From an uncultured Clostridia bacterium (GTDB lineage: Bacteria > Bacillota > Clostridia > Christensenellales > Borkfalkiaceae), in the NCBI GenBank assembly GCA_947627125.1, contig CANQUY010000109.1, positions 1 through 5,760 of the forward strand: 5,760 bases of DNA, written 5' to 3'. Shown here one piece after another: positions 1-4,964 of this stretch. Position 1 is the first letter of the stretch. Each line of letters opens with the position of its first letter. Under the pieces are notes generated by a model. That model saw only the letters and a list, made by a program, of their open reading frames with translations. It was not told the origin of the DNA and did no database searches. A program made the position numbers and the translations under genes.

Positions 1-918
1 TGCACCGAGTTTTTTGTCATCAATCTCAAAAAGAGCACCACCCTTGCGGATATTGATAAGCTCAAAGAGAGCCTCATGGGCATCGGCGACTCCGTCATCT
101 GCATCGGCGACCTCGAGATGATCAAGGTCCACGTTCACACGAACACCCCCGGCGTTGCGCTCACCTATGCTCTGGAGCTCGGCGAGCTCGACAGGATCAA
201 GATCGAGAACATGCTCGAGGAGAACAGGGCGTTAAAGGCCAAGATCGCCGCCGAAAAGAAGGATCAGGGCATGCTCGCCATCTGCACGGGGCAGGGCCTT
301 TCGGATATCTTCAAGGATCTCTATATCGACCGCGTGATCGAGGGCGGGCAGACGATGAATCCCTCCGCTTCCGACATTGCGAACGCCGTGCAGAAGATCA
401 ATGCGGAAAACGTCTTTGTGTTCCCCAACAACAAGAACATTATTTTGGCGGCGGAACAGGCCAAGGCGCTCGTCGAGAACAGGACGATCCACGTCATTCC
501 CACCAAGAACGTCCCGCAGGGCTTTGCGGCCGCGCTTGCGTTCGACCCCGAGGCCTCGGCCGAAGAGAACAAGACCAACATGATCCACGCGCTCGACAAT
601 GTCCGCGCAGGCAGCGTCACCCATGCCGTCCGCACGACGAACGTCAACGGTTTCTCCATCAAGGAGGGGGACATCATCGGGTTAGACGACAAGAAGATCC
701 TCTCCAAGAGCAACGATATCGACGAAACGGTCCTCAAGCTCATCGACAGGCTGAAGGACGATTCGCACGAGGTCATCACGCTCTACTACGGGCAGGACGT
801 GAAGGAGGAGGAAGCGCAGGCATTGACGCAGAAGGTGCAGGAGGCATTCCCCGACTTCGACGTTGACTATCACTACGGCGGCCAGCCCGTGTACTACTAT
901 TTACTTTCGTTGGAATAA
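1..918 (+). CDS. fakA: FakA/YloV-family fatty acid kinase subunit, C-terminal part (5' end outside window)
   Basis: The frame is open from base 1 to the TAA at 916-918, giving 305 residues; the true start lies upstream. FakA is the ATP-dependent kinase subunit that phosphorylates fatty acids carried by FakB (DegV family), feeding exogenous fatty acids into phospholipid synthesis in the cytoplasm. Seen here: CTEFFV at the first residues, IKVHVHTNTPG at about residues 41-51, and GGQTMNPS followed by VFPNNKNI, all typical of the middle and C-terminal domains of YloV/FakA. Residue C1 and the pair H44/H46 have nearly the spacing I recall for Cys240, His282 and His284 of Staphylococcus aureus FakA, which would mean roughly 240 N-terminal residues (the DhaL/DAK2 ATP-binding domain) are missing. 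The neighbourhood yloV then recG is conserved in Firmicutes, although here repeats and a membrane gene intervene. The ATG at 76 is internal, not a start. Family call is secure; the kinase activity is inferred. Confidence 0.93.
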   Translation, partial: CTEFFVINLKKSTTLADIDKLKESLMGIGDSVICIGDLEMIKVHVHTNTPGVALTYALELGELDRIKIENMLEENRALKAKIAAEKKDQGMLAICTGQGLSDIFKDLYIDRVIEGGQTMNPSASDIANAVQKINAENVFVFPNNKNIILAAEQAKALVENRTIHVIPTKNVPQGFAAALAFDPEASAEENKTNMIHALDNVRAGSVTHAVRTTNVNGFSIKEGDIIGLDDKKILSKSNDIDETVLKLIDRLKDDSHEVITLYYGQDVKEEEAQALTQKVQEAFPDFDVDYHYGGQPVYYYLLSLE

Positions 919-921
919 GCC

Positions 922-947
922 AAAAGAGCGGGTCCCCCCGCTCTTTT
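922..947 (+). terminator. Intrinsic terminator of the fakA-like gene
   Basis: A perfect 11-bp inverted repeat, AAAAGAGCGGG (922-932) and CCCGCTCTTTT (937-947), encloses a 4-nt loop and lies 3 bases after the stop codon. The right arm itself ends in TTTT. The A-rich left flank makes it usable from either side, but it fits termination of the upstream gene best. It separates that gene from the repeat field and from recG. Confidence 0.9.
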
Positions 948-967
948 CTGAAATTAAAGAGAACGCG

Positions 968-1017
968 CTCATGCTGACCCTGAGCGTAGCCGAAGGGGAA
1001 GCATCCCGTTAAACCAA
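968..1017 (+). repeat. Short palindromic dispersed repeat, CATGCT/AGCATC type, with ATCCC-TT-ACCA tail
   Basis: CATGCTGACCCTGAGCGTAG begins at 970 and closes with GAAGCATC at 998-1005, so ATGCT (971-975) is matched by AGCAT (1000-1004). The tail ATCCCGTTAAACCAATGG (1003-1020) is nearly the same as the minus-strand text at 4325-4340 and 4430-4447, where it also follows a palindromic repeat. It is therefore a shared module. No coding content is visible. Confidence 0.7.
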
Positions 1018-1032
1018 TGGAAGCAGGTAGCG

Positions 1033-1182
1033 GCGTCATGCTGAGAACGTGAGCATGTACGCAGTCTATGGGGGGCAGTACCGAAGCATCTCGCCGCTTA
1101 TATTACGGACAATCGCCGCGAGATTCTTCGGGTCAAGTCATCGGACTTCGTTCCCACTCTGTTTCTCAGAATGACGCGGCGG
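1033..1182 (+). repeat. Composite dispersed repeat, copy 1
   Basis: This unit of about 150 bp recurs at 1283-1434 with an offset of 249-250 bp and only a few differences (6 versus 5 G near 1070, a changed stretch near 1098-1103, one inserted base near 1385). Its first part runs from GTCATGCTGAG (1035) through ACGCAGTCT (1059-1067) to GAAGCATCTCGCCGC (1083-1097). An 18-nt spacer follows, then a 64-bp element (1116-1179) with ends CCGCG and CGCGG and inner ATTCT (1123-1127) and AGAAT (1168-1172). The apparent open frame across it is repeat text and not a gene. Confidence 0.85.
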
Positions 1183-1196
1183 GCAACGGATATTCG

Positions 1197-1260
1197 CCGC
1201 GAGATTCTTCGGGTCAAGTCATTGGACTTCGTTCTTTCTCCGTTTCTCAGAATGACGCGG
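1197..1260 (+). repeat. 64-bp terminal-inverted-repeat element, solo copy
   Basis: This copy starts CCGCGAGATTCTTCGGGTCA and ends CAGAATGACGCGG. It has exactly the 64-bp length of the copies at 1116-1179 and 4545-4608 (minus); the copy at 1365-1429 is 65 bp. It differs in the interior (TCTTTCTCC instead of TCCCACTCT) while the ends stay fixed. It lies between the two composite copies without the upstream module, so the 64-bp piece is an independent unit. Confidence 0.85.
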
Positions 1261-1282
1261 CGGGACGGGAGCTCGCTGGGCG

Positions 1283-1434
1283 GCGTCATGCTGAGAACGT
1301 GAGCATGTACGCAGTCTATGGGGGCAGTACCGAAGCATCTCGCCGCATGCTTTACGGACAATCGCCGCGAGATTCTTCGGGTTAGTTCTTTATGACTTCG
1401 TTCCCACTCTGTTTCTCAGAATGACGCGGCGGCT
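1283..1434 (+). repeat. Composite dispersed repeat, copy 2
   Basis: Second direct copy of the unit at 1033-1182. ATGCT (1288-1292) is matched by AGCAT at 1302-1306 and 1334-1338. The 64-bp element follows at 1365-1429, here 65 bp through a one-base insertion in GGTTAGTTCTTTATGACTTC. Both copies point the same way and precede the membrane protein gene. Confidence 0.85.
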
Positions 1435-1448
1435 GGTCCCGTCGGTCT

Positions 1449-1480
1449 ACGAGATCCCCTCGGCTACGCCTCGGGATGAG
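1449..1480 (-). repeat. Short palindromic dispersed repeat, ATCCC/GGGAT type
   Basis: On the minus strand this reads TCATCCCGAGGCGTAGCCGA and continues into GGGGATCTCG. ATCCC (1454-1458) matches GGGAT (1473-1477), and an inner GGC-TAC-GCC can also pair. It resembles the other short repeats of the window in starting TCAT and having matched ends. It lies 64 bp upstream of the membrane gene start and may be part of its leader. Confidence 0.6.
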
Positions 1481-1530
1481 GACGGGGGCGGGGATATTCT
1501 AATCCCATTCCACATTTCCCACCCAATCAA

Positions 1531-1538
1531 AAAGGAGG
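1531..1538 (+). promoter_or_regulatory. Ribosome binding site deciding the start at 1544
   Basis: AAAGGAGG at 1531-1538 is a near-perfect Shine-Dalgarno sequence, five bases (TTATC) before the ATG at 1544. It fixes that start over the in-frame upstream ATG at 1421, which lies in repeat sequence. Confidence 0.9.
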
Positions 1539-1543
1539 TTATC

Positions 1544-1972
1544 ATGCAAAAACTCAAACTCGCGCTTTCGGTCATACTGCCCTTCGTCATCGCGCTCCTC
1601 GCGGCCCTCTTCGTGTGCTCGCTCAACGTCAAAAATGAGGAAAACGACCTCGGGGCAGCCTTTGCCATCCTCTTCCTTGTGCTGGGGAACGTGGGCTCCG
1701 GCATCGCCTGCATTCCCTTTGCGACGGCCTTTCTCGTCATTGAGATCTGCCTGTTCGCCGTCAAGAACCAAAGGGGGACGGCGTGCGCGCTCTTGGTTTT
1801 GATGAGCATCCTATTGCCGCTTCTCGGGGCCTTGGTCGTGTTCGACGCCGTGATGTTCGCCGCCTATTCTCCGCTGTTTTTGACGGTCGCGATCGTGACG
1901 GCCGCCGTCTACCTCGCCGCCTACGTCCTCTGCATTCTCTACTTTCGCGCCTCCCGCAGGGCCGTTGCATGA
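1544..1972 (+). CDS. Small multi-pass membrane protein, function unknown
   Basis: The product has 142 residues. I do not recognise a named family. It is strongly hydrophobic, with likely membrane segments at about residues 6-27, 38-58, 59-74 (possibly continuous with the previous one), 80-107 and 111-134, so four or five in total. A short charged loop, NVKNEENDLG, lies near residues 28-37, and the C-terminus is basic (RASRR). There is no cleavable signal peptide pattern, no obvious catalytic residue set and no conserved cysteine pair. The start is set by the strong ribosome binding site at 1531-1538. The gene sits 214 bp upstream of recG on the same strand with no T-tract terminator between, so co-transcription is possible but unproven. 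The in-frame sequence from 1421 to 1543 is repeat DNA and should not be included. Confidence 0.8.
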   Translation: MQKLKLALSVILPFVIALLAALFVCSLNVKNEENDLGAAFAILFLVLGNVGSGIACIPFATAFLVIEICLFAVKNQRGTACALLVLMSILLPLLGALVVFDAVMFAAYSPLFLTVAIVTAAVYLAAYVLCILYFRASRRAVA

Positions 1973-1984
1973 CGAAGGGACGGC

Positions 1985-2054
1985 CTTGCTTCCCCTCTTA
2001 GGGGAAGTACCCGCGAAGCCCCACTTGCTTCCCCTCTTAGGGGAAGTACCCGCG
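1985..2054 (+). repeat. Two direct copies of a 31-bp palindromic repeat
   Basis: CTTGCTTCCCCTCTTAGGGG followed by AAGTACCCGCG is present exactly at 1985-2015 and again at 2024-2054, with a 39-bp period. Each copy can fold as TTCCCC-loop-GGGGAA (1990-2006 and 2029-2045). A related inverted piece with TAAGA in the loop occurs at 2098-2116. There is no T-tract, so this is not a convincing terminator between the membrane gene and recG. Confidence 0.85.
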
Positions 2055-2081
2055 CAGCGGGGGATAGGGTTCAAAACCCCT

Positions 2082-2140
2082 CAGTCACTGCGTGACAGCT
2101 CCCCTAAGAGGGGAGCCGAGCCCCCTCCTTGGGGAGGGGG
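2082..2140 (+). repeat. Cluster of three adjacent hairpins upstream of recG
   Basis: Three stems follow each other: GTCAC-TGC-GTGAC (2084-2096), GCTCCCC-TAAGA-GGGGAGC (2098-2116) and CCCCCTCC-TTGG-GGAGGGGG (2121-2140). They form the far end of a dispersed repeat of a kind frequent in gut Firmicutes genomes. Frames running through it give peptides such as SPKRGAEPPPWGGG, which are repeat artefacts. Any transcript reaching recG from upstream would carry these stems in its leader. Confidence 0.75.
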
Positions 2141-2152
2141 TAGGGGGGTGGG
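2131..2152 (+). other. G-quadruplex-type motif before recG
   Basis: Four runs of G (2131-2134, 2136-2140, 2143-2148, 2150-2152) are separated by 1, 2 and 1 bases, satisfying the G3+ with short-loop pattern on the plus strand. It ends 34 bases before the recG start. The first two runs are also the right arm of the hairpin at 2121-2140, so the two structures compete. Folding in the cell is inference. Confidence 0.6.
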
Positions 2153-2186
2153 CAACGTTCAACACAACCAATCAAGGACACATTCT

Positions 2187-4196
2187 ATGCAACTCAAAGA
2201 CTTAAAGGGAATCGGGGAGAAACGCGCCAAGGAGTTGAGTAAACTCGGCGTTTCCACCACGGAAGAGCTCATCCGCTACTATCCGCGGAACTATCTCGAC
2301 ATGACGAACCGCGTTTCCATCCGCGAGGTCGCCCATAACGACATGGCTCTCGTCGCCTGCAAACTCGTCTATGTGGAACCCCTGCGGACGAACGGCAAAT
2401 ATAAAAACAAGACGGTCCGCGCCCTCTTGGAGCAGGGCCGCGACAACTTTACGGCCGTTTGGTTCAACCAGCCCTACGTCGCCCAAAGGCTCAAGCCCGG
2501 CGAATATCTCTTCTACGGCAGGGTGCAGAACTATTACGACCGTATCTCCCTCGTCAATCCCACCTTCGAGCGGCTGGACACCAACAGCAGACTGAAGGGA
2601 CTTGTGCCCGTCTACCCCTTAAAGAGCGGCATTCCGCAGTGGCTTGTGCGGGACGGCGTGCAAAAGGCCCTCGCCGTGGAGGAGCCGAGCTCTCTCATTC
2701 CCGCCCCGCTCATCACAAAGTACAAGCTTCCGCCCCTCGGCGAAGCATTCCGCAAGATCCATCTCCCCGCCACGCAGAGGGAGATGCAGAACGCGGCCGA
2801 ACGCCTCGCCATCGAGGAATATTTTACGCTGATCGCGGCGTTCAAACTCATTAAGGGGGACAGAACGGAGGCCCGTACCAATCACTATACCGTCACCGAG
2901 CGGGAAGTCGCCGACTTTGAAAAGCGGTTCCCGTTCACCTTCACCAAGGGCCAGCAGACGGCGGTGCGGGCGATCTACGACAACGTGACCTCCCCCCAGC
3001 GCATGAACAGGCTGCTCCAAGGGGACGTCGGCAGCGGCAAGACGGCTGTTGCCCTCACAGGCATCTTTATGGCGGTGAAGAGCGGCTTTCAGGCCGTCTA
3101 TCTCTCCCCGACGGAGGTCCTCGCCGCACAGAACTATGCCGTTCTCACGCGGACGTTCCCCGACTATAAGGTCGGCTATCTCGCGGGCGCATGTACCGCA
3201 AAGGAGAAGCGGGAGATCAAGGAGGCCCTTGTAAGCGGTGAGATCGACATTCTCTGCGGCACCCACGCCGTGTTGCAGGCGGACGTGCAGTTTGCGAGGC
3301 TCGCTTTCTGCGTCTGCGACGAACAGCACCGCTTCGGCGTCGCACAGCGCAACTCTCTGAGCGAAAAGGGGGAGAACCTCGACGTCCTCGTCATGTCGGC
3401 AACGCCCATTCCCCGCACCCTTTCTCTGATCTTCTACGGCGACCTCGACGTCACCACCATTCCCGATAAGCCCGCCGAGCGCATTCCCGTTTCCACGGCA
3501 GTCATTCCCCCGCGCAAGTACGACGATATGTTCCTCTGGATACGGCAGGAGATCAAGCGGGGACGGCAGGCCTATTTCGTCTGTCCCAAGATCGAGGACG
3601 ACGACGGACAGGCCACTTCCGCCGAGGAACTCTTTGAGAAATTGAAGAACGGCATGCCCGACGTCCGTTTCGGCCTTCTGCACGGAAAGATGCGCGAGAG
3701 GGAAAAAGACGGTACCATGTCCGCGTTCAAGCGCAAGGAAATAGACGCTTTGGTCGCGACGACTGTCATCGAAGTCGGCGTTGACGTGCCCGACGCGACG
3801 GTCATGGTCATCTATGATGCAGACCGTTTCGGCCTTTCCCAGCTCCACCAGCTCCGCGGCCGCGTGGGGAGGGGAGCGGACAAGAGCTATTGCTTCCTTC
3901 TCACCGAATCGGAGAGCGAAACCGCGCTCGAGCGGCTGAATATTCTGAGGAGTACGGCGGACGGGTTCGTTCTTGCGGAGAAGGATCTGGAGCTCCGCGG
4001 CAGCGGGGACTTTTTGGGGACCCGCCAGAGCGGCAAGTTTTTGAGTGAGATCAAGAACCTGCGTTATACGACGGACGCGATCTTCACGGCGAAGAAACTT
4101 GTGGACGAGGCATTTGAACGCCGCCTCGACCAAGACCGCATCCGCGCCGCCGCCATGGAGAAATACGAGAGCCTGAAAGACGTGGTGCTGAATTAA
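2187..4196 (+). CDS. recG: ATP-dependent DNA helicase RecG
   Basis: RecG is a superfamily 2 double-stranded DNA translocase that remodels stalled replication forks, Holliday junctions and R-loops. The 669-residue product is of normal length. It has an N-terminal helix-hairpin-helix-like start (LKGIGEKRAKELSKLGVST) and an OB-fold wedge domain at roughly residues 50-150. The motor domains carry Walker A GDVGSGKT at 279-286, DEQH at 378-381 with HRFGVAQR following, SATPIPRT from 404, VIEVGVDVPDAT in domain 2 and QLHQLRGRVGRG at 552-563. The RecG-specific TRG region LRGSGDFLGTRQSG spans 603-616. All key residues are intact. I chose the ATG at 2187 because AAGGA at 2174-2178 is well placed and MQLKDLKGIG matches the usual N-terminus. 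The frame stays open upstream to a TTG at 1965, but those 74 codons are repeat DNA. Its nearness to the fakA-like gene fits Firmicutes synteny. Confidence 0.97.
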   Translation: MQLKDLKGIGEKRAKELSKLGVSTTEELIRYYPRNYLDMTNRVSIREVAHNDMALVACKLVYVEPLRTNGKYKNKTVRALLEQGRDNFTAVWFNQPYVAQRLKPGEYLFYGRVQNYYDRISLVNPTFERLDTNSRLKGLVPVYPLKSGIPQWLVRDGVQKALAVEEPSSLIPAPLITKYKLPPLGEAFRKIHLPATQREMQNAAERLAIEEYFTLIAAFKLIKGDRTEARTNHYTVTEREVADFEKRFPFTFTKGQQTAVRAIYDNVTSPQRMNRLLQGDVGSGKTAVALTGIFMAVKSGFQAVYLSPTEVLAAQNYAVLTRTFPDYKVGYLAGACTAKEKREIKEALVSGEIDILCGTHAVLQADVQFARLAFCVCDEQHRFGVAQRNSLSEKGENLDVLVMSATPIPRTLSLIFYGDLDVTTIPDKPAERIPVSTAVIPPRKYDDMFLWIRQEIKRGRQAYFVCPKIEDDDGQATSAEELFEKLKNGMPDVRFGLLHGKMREREKDGTMSAFKRKEIDALVATTVIEVGVDVPDATVMVIYDADRFGLSQLHQLRGRVGRGADKSYCFLLTESESETALERLNILRSTADGFVLAEKDLELRGSGDFLGTRQSGKFLSEIKNLRYTTDAIFTAKKLVDEAFERRLDQDRIRAAAMEKYESLKDVVLN

Positions 4197-4200
4197 AAAT

Positions 4201-4244
4201 TGAGCGCAAGGGGGGACGCAATCATGCGTCCCCCCTTGCGCTCA
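4201..4244. terminator. 20-bp perfect hairpin after recG
   Basis: TGAGCGCAAGGGGGGACGCA (4201-4220) pairs without mismatch with 4225-4244 around the loop ATCA. It starts 5 bases after the recG stop codon. There is no T-tract on the right. An AAAAA stretch (4195-4199) flanks the left side, so the classic hairpin-plus-U arrangement is for minus-strand transcription. It probably ends recG transcripts and also blocks antisense reads arriving from the repeat field. The right arm runs directly into the repeat text GCGCTCATCCTG. Confidence 0.7.
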
Positions 4245-4256
4245 TCCTGCCCGCGC

Positions 4257-4540
4257 GTCATCCTGTCCTCTCTCGCTCATCCTGAGCGCAGCGAAGGATC
4301 CCATAAAACGCACGGGAGTTCGCTGGTCTAACGGGATTCATCGCTTCGCTCTGAATGAACGGTCGGTGCGTCATCCTGCCCCCGCGCTCATCCTGAGCGC
4401 AGCGAAGGATCCCATAAAACGCACGGAAGCCCGTTGGTTCAATGGGATTCATCGCTTCGCTCTGAATGAACGGTCGGTGCGTCATCCTGCTGCTCGCTCA
4501 TCCTGAGCGTAGCGAAGGATCCCATAAAACGCACGGAAGC
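4257..4540. repeat. Tandem array with period of about 111 bp, 2.5 units
   Basis: Units begin at about 4257, 4370 and 4481. Each has a half site GTCATCCTG, a short variable spacer, the full palindromic repeat CTCATCCTGAGCGCAGCGAA with GGATC (from 4277, 4388, 4498), and then CCATAAAACGCACGG. The first two units continue with a diverged stretch and a second palindrome, TTCATCGCTTCGCTCTGAAT (from 4338 and 4448). The third unit breaks off into the next repeat at 4543. ATCCT is matched by AGGAT in every full copy. The minus-strand open frame over this region encodes repeated FYGILRCAQDE text, a familiar artefact. Confidence 0.85.
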
Positions 4541-4542
4541 AG

Positions 4543-4748
4543 CCCCGCGTCATTCTGAGAAACGGAGAAAGAACGAAGTCCGAGGAACTAACCCGAAGAA
4601 TCTCGCGGGGCGTTTGCAGAGGAAAGTGCGACGAGATACTTCGGCTCGGCTTCCGCAGACTGCGTTTTTGTTCCTATTCTACTTCGCGCCATGGGAGGCG
4701 CTCGTGCCGCGCTTCGTGCAACAAGAATGAGCGCGGGGCAGTATGACG
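4543..4748 (-). repeat. Composite dispersed repeat, copy 3, inverted and enlarged
   Basis: On the minus strand the order is the same as in the two upstream copies: GTCATACTG (4747-4739), ACGCAGTCT (4665-4657), CCGAAGTATCTCGTCGC (4644-4628), an 18-nt-type spacer and the 64-bp element (4608-4545, ends extended to CCCCGCG and CGCGGGG). Unlike them, about 60 extra bases sit between the first two modules, including TCATTCTTGTTGC and GAAGTAGAATAGG, which look like a nested repeat. The matched pair is ATACT/AGTAT here instead of ATGCT/AGCAT. Confidence 0.75.
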
Positions 4749-4773
4749 CCGCACGCACGGGAGCCTATGCGAC

Positions 4774-4811
4774 AAAAAAACGTCGTCCCTGCATAAAGCG
4801 GGGACGACGTT
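4774..4811 (-). terminator. Intrinsic terminator for minus-strand transcription
   Basis: AACGTCGTCCCTGC (4779-4792) pairs with GCGGGGACGACGTT (4798-4811) as a 14-bp stem with one G-T pair and loop ATAAA. On the minus strand it is followed by seven T (4780-4774), partly shared with the stem base. This is a textbook Rho-independent terminator for a leftward transcript. Nothing at the other end would serve rightward termination. Confidence 0.85.
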
Positions 4812-4893
4812 GCCGTCACTCAAAGAAACGTTTGAAACAACACAGAATGAGCAAAAATATCCGCGGATGTCACAGAAAGCGAAGCGCAACGGC
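4774..4893 (-). ncRNA. Candidate unannotated small RNA of about 120 nt
   Basis: A near-consensus leftward promoter (4900-4928) and a strong leftward terminator (4774-4811) bracket about 120 bases. I find no ribosome binding site and no convincing ORF in between; the best possibility is a 17-codon GTG frame beginning at 4874 with no Shine-Dalgarno. No minus-strand gene lies downstream, only repeats and then antisense of recG, so an attenuator role is unlikely. Possible structure: TGCCGT near the 5' end can pair with ACGGCA just before the terminator, and the overlapping CGTTGC can instead pair with GCAACG, which enters the terminator stem. A perfect palindrome ATCCGCGGAT lies at 4859-4868. It lacks the hallmarks of 4.5S/SRP, 6S, RNase P or tmRNA. 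The start is estimated from the promoter. Existence is likely; function is unknown. Confidence 0.55.
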
Positions 4894-4899
4894 AGTTTG

Positions 4900-4928
4900 A
4901 TTTTATCACAGATATATCGGTAAGTCAA
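4900..4928 (-). promoter_or_regulatory. Sigma-A-type promoter for the leftward small RNA
   Basis: Read on the minus strand: TTGACT (-35, 4928-4923), a 17-base spacer, and TAAAAT (-10, 4905-4900) preceded by TGA, giving an extended -10. The expected start is near 4893. The -35 and the spacer lie inside the inverted repeat at 4915-4942, so a protein binding there should block transcription. Confidence 0.75.
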
Positions 4929-4964
4929 TGATTTTACCGATAAAGTTGTACACTTTTATCTGTG
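4907..4964. promoter_or_regulatory. Nested double inverted repeat, probable operator
   Basis: The inner pair TATCGGTAA (4915-4923) and TTACCGATA (4934-4942) is perfect over 9 bp with a 10-bp gap. The outer pair CACAGATA (4907-4914) and TATCTGTG (4957-4964) is perfect over 8 bp. The inner pair covers the leftward promoter; the outer right arm contains the GTG start of the repressor gene. The most economical reading is that the adjacent XRE protein binds here to control itself and the small RNA. Binding is inferred. Confidence 0.65.

Noticed and set aside
1068..1385. 105-residue plus-strand frame with repeated PRDSSGQVIGLRS and SVSQNDAAG
   Set aside because: It is a read-through of two composite repeat copies and the 64-bp element; the residue repeats mirror the DNA repeats and there is no ribosome binding site.
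968..1434. CRISPR array
   Set aside because: Repeats are not of uniform 24-40 bp length with regular unique spacers, and no cas gene is visible; the structure fits dispersed palindromic repeats.
2619..4133. 504-residue open frame on the minus strand
   Set aside because: It lies wholly antisense to recG, whose motifs are intact; the frame arises from the codon bias of the GC-rich plus-strand gene.
4258..4485. 75-residue minus-strand frame with duplicated FYGILRCAQDE and FIQSEAMNP text
   Set aside because: It is translated tandem repeat. This type of peptide appears widely as an annotation artefact of these palindromic repeats.
4774..4893. 6S RNA or SRP RNA identity for the small transcript
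   Set aside because: The length is too short for 6S RNA, and the conserved SRP loop sequence (GGAAGGAAGCA type) is absent.
4674..4928. 84-residue minus-strand frame across the small-RNA candidate
   Set aside because: Its start lies within the promoter -35 region, so the proposed transcript would not contain it. It also runs through the terminator into repeat DNA and resembles no known protein.
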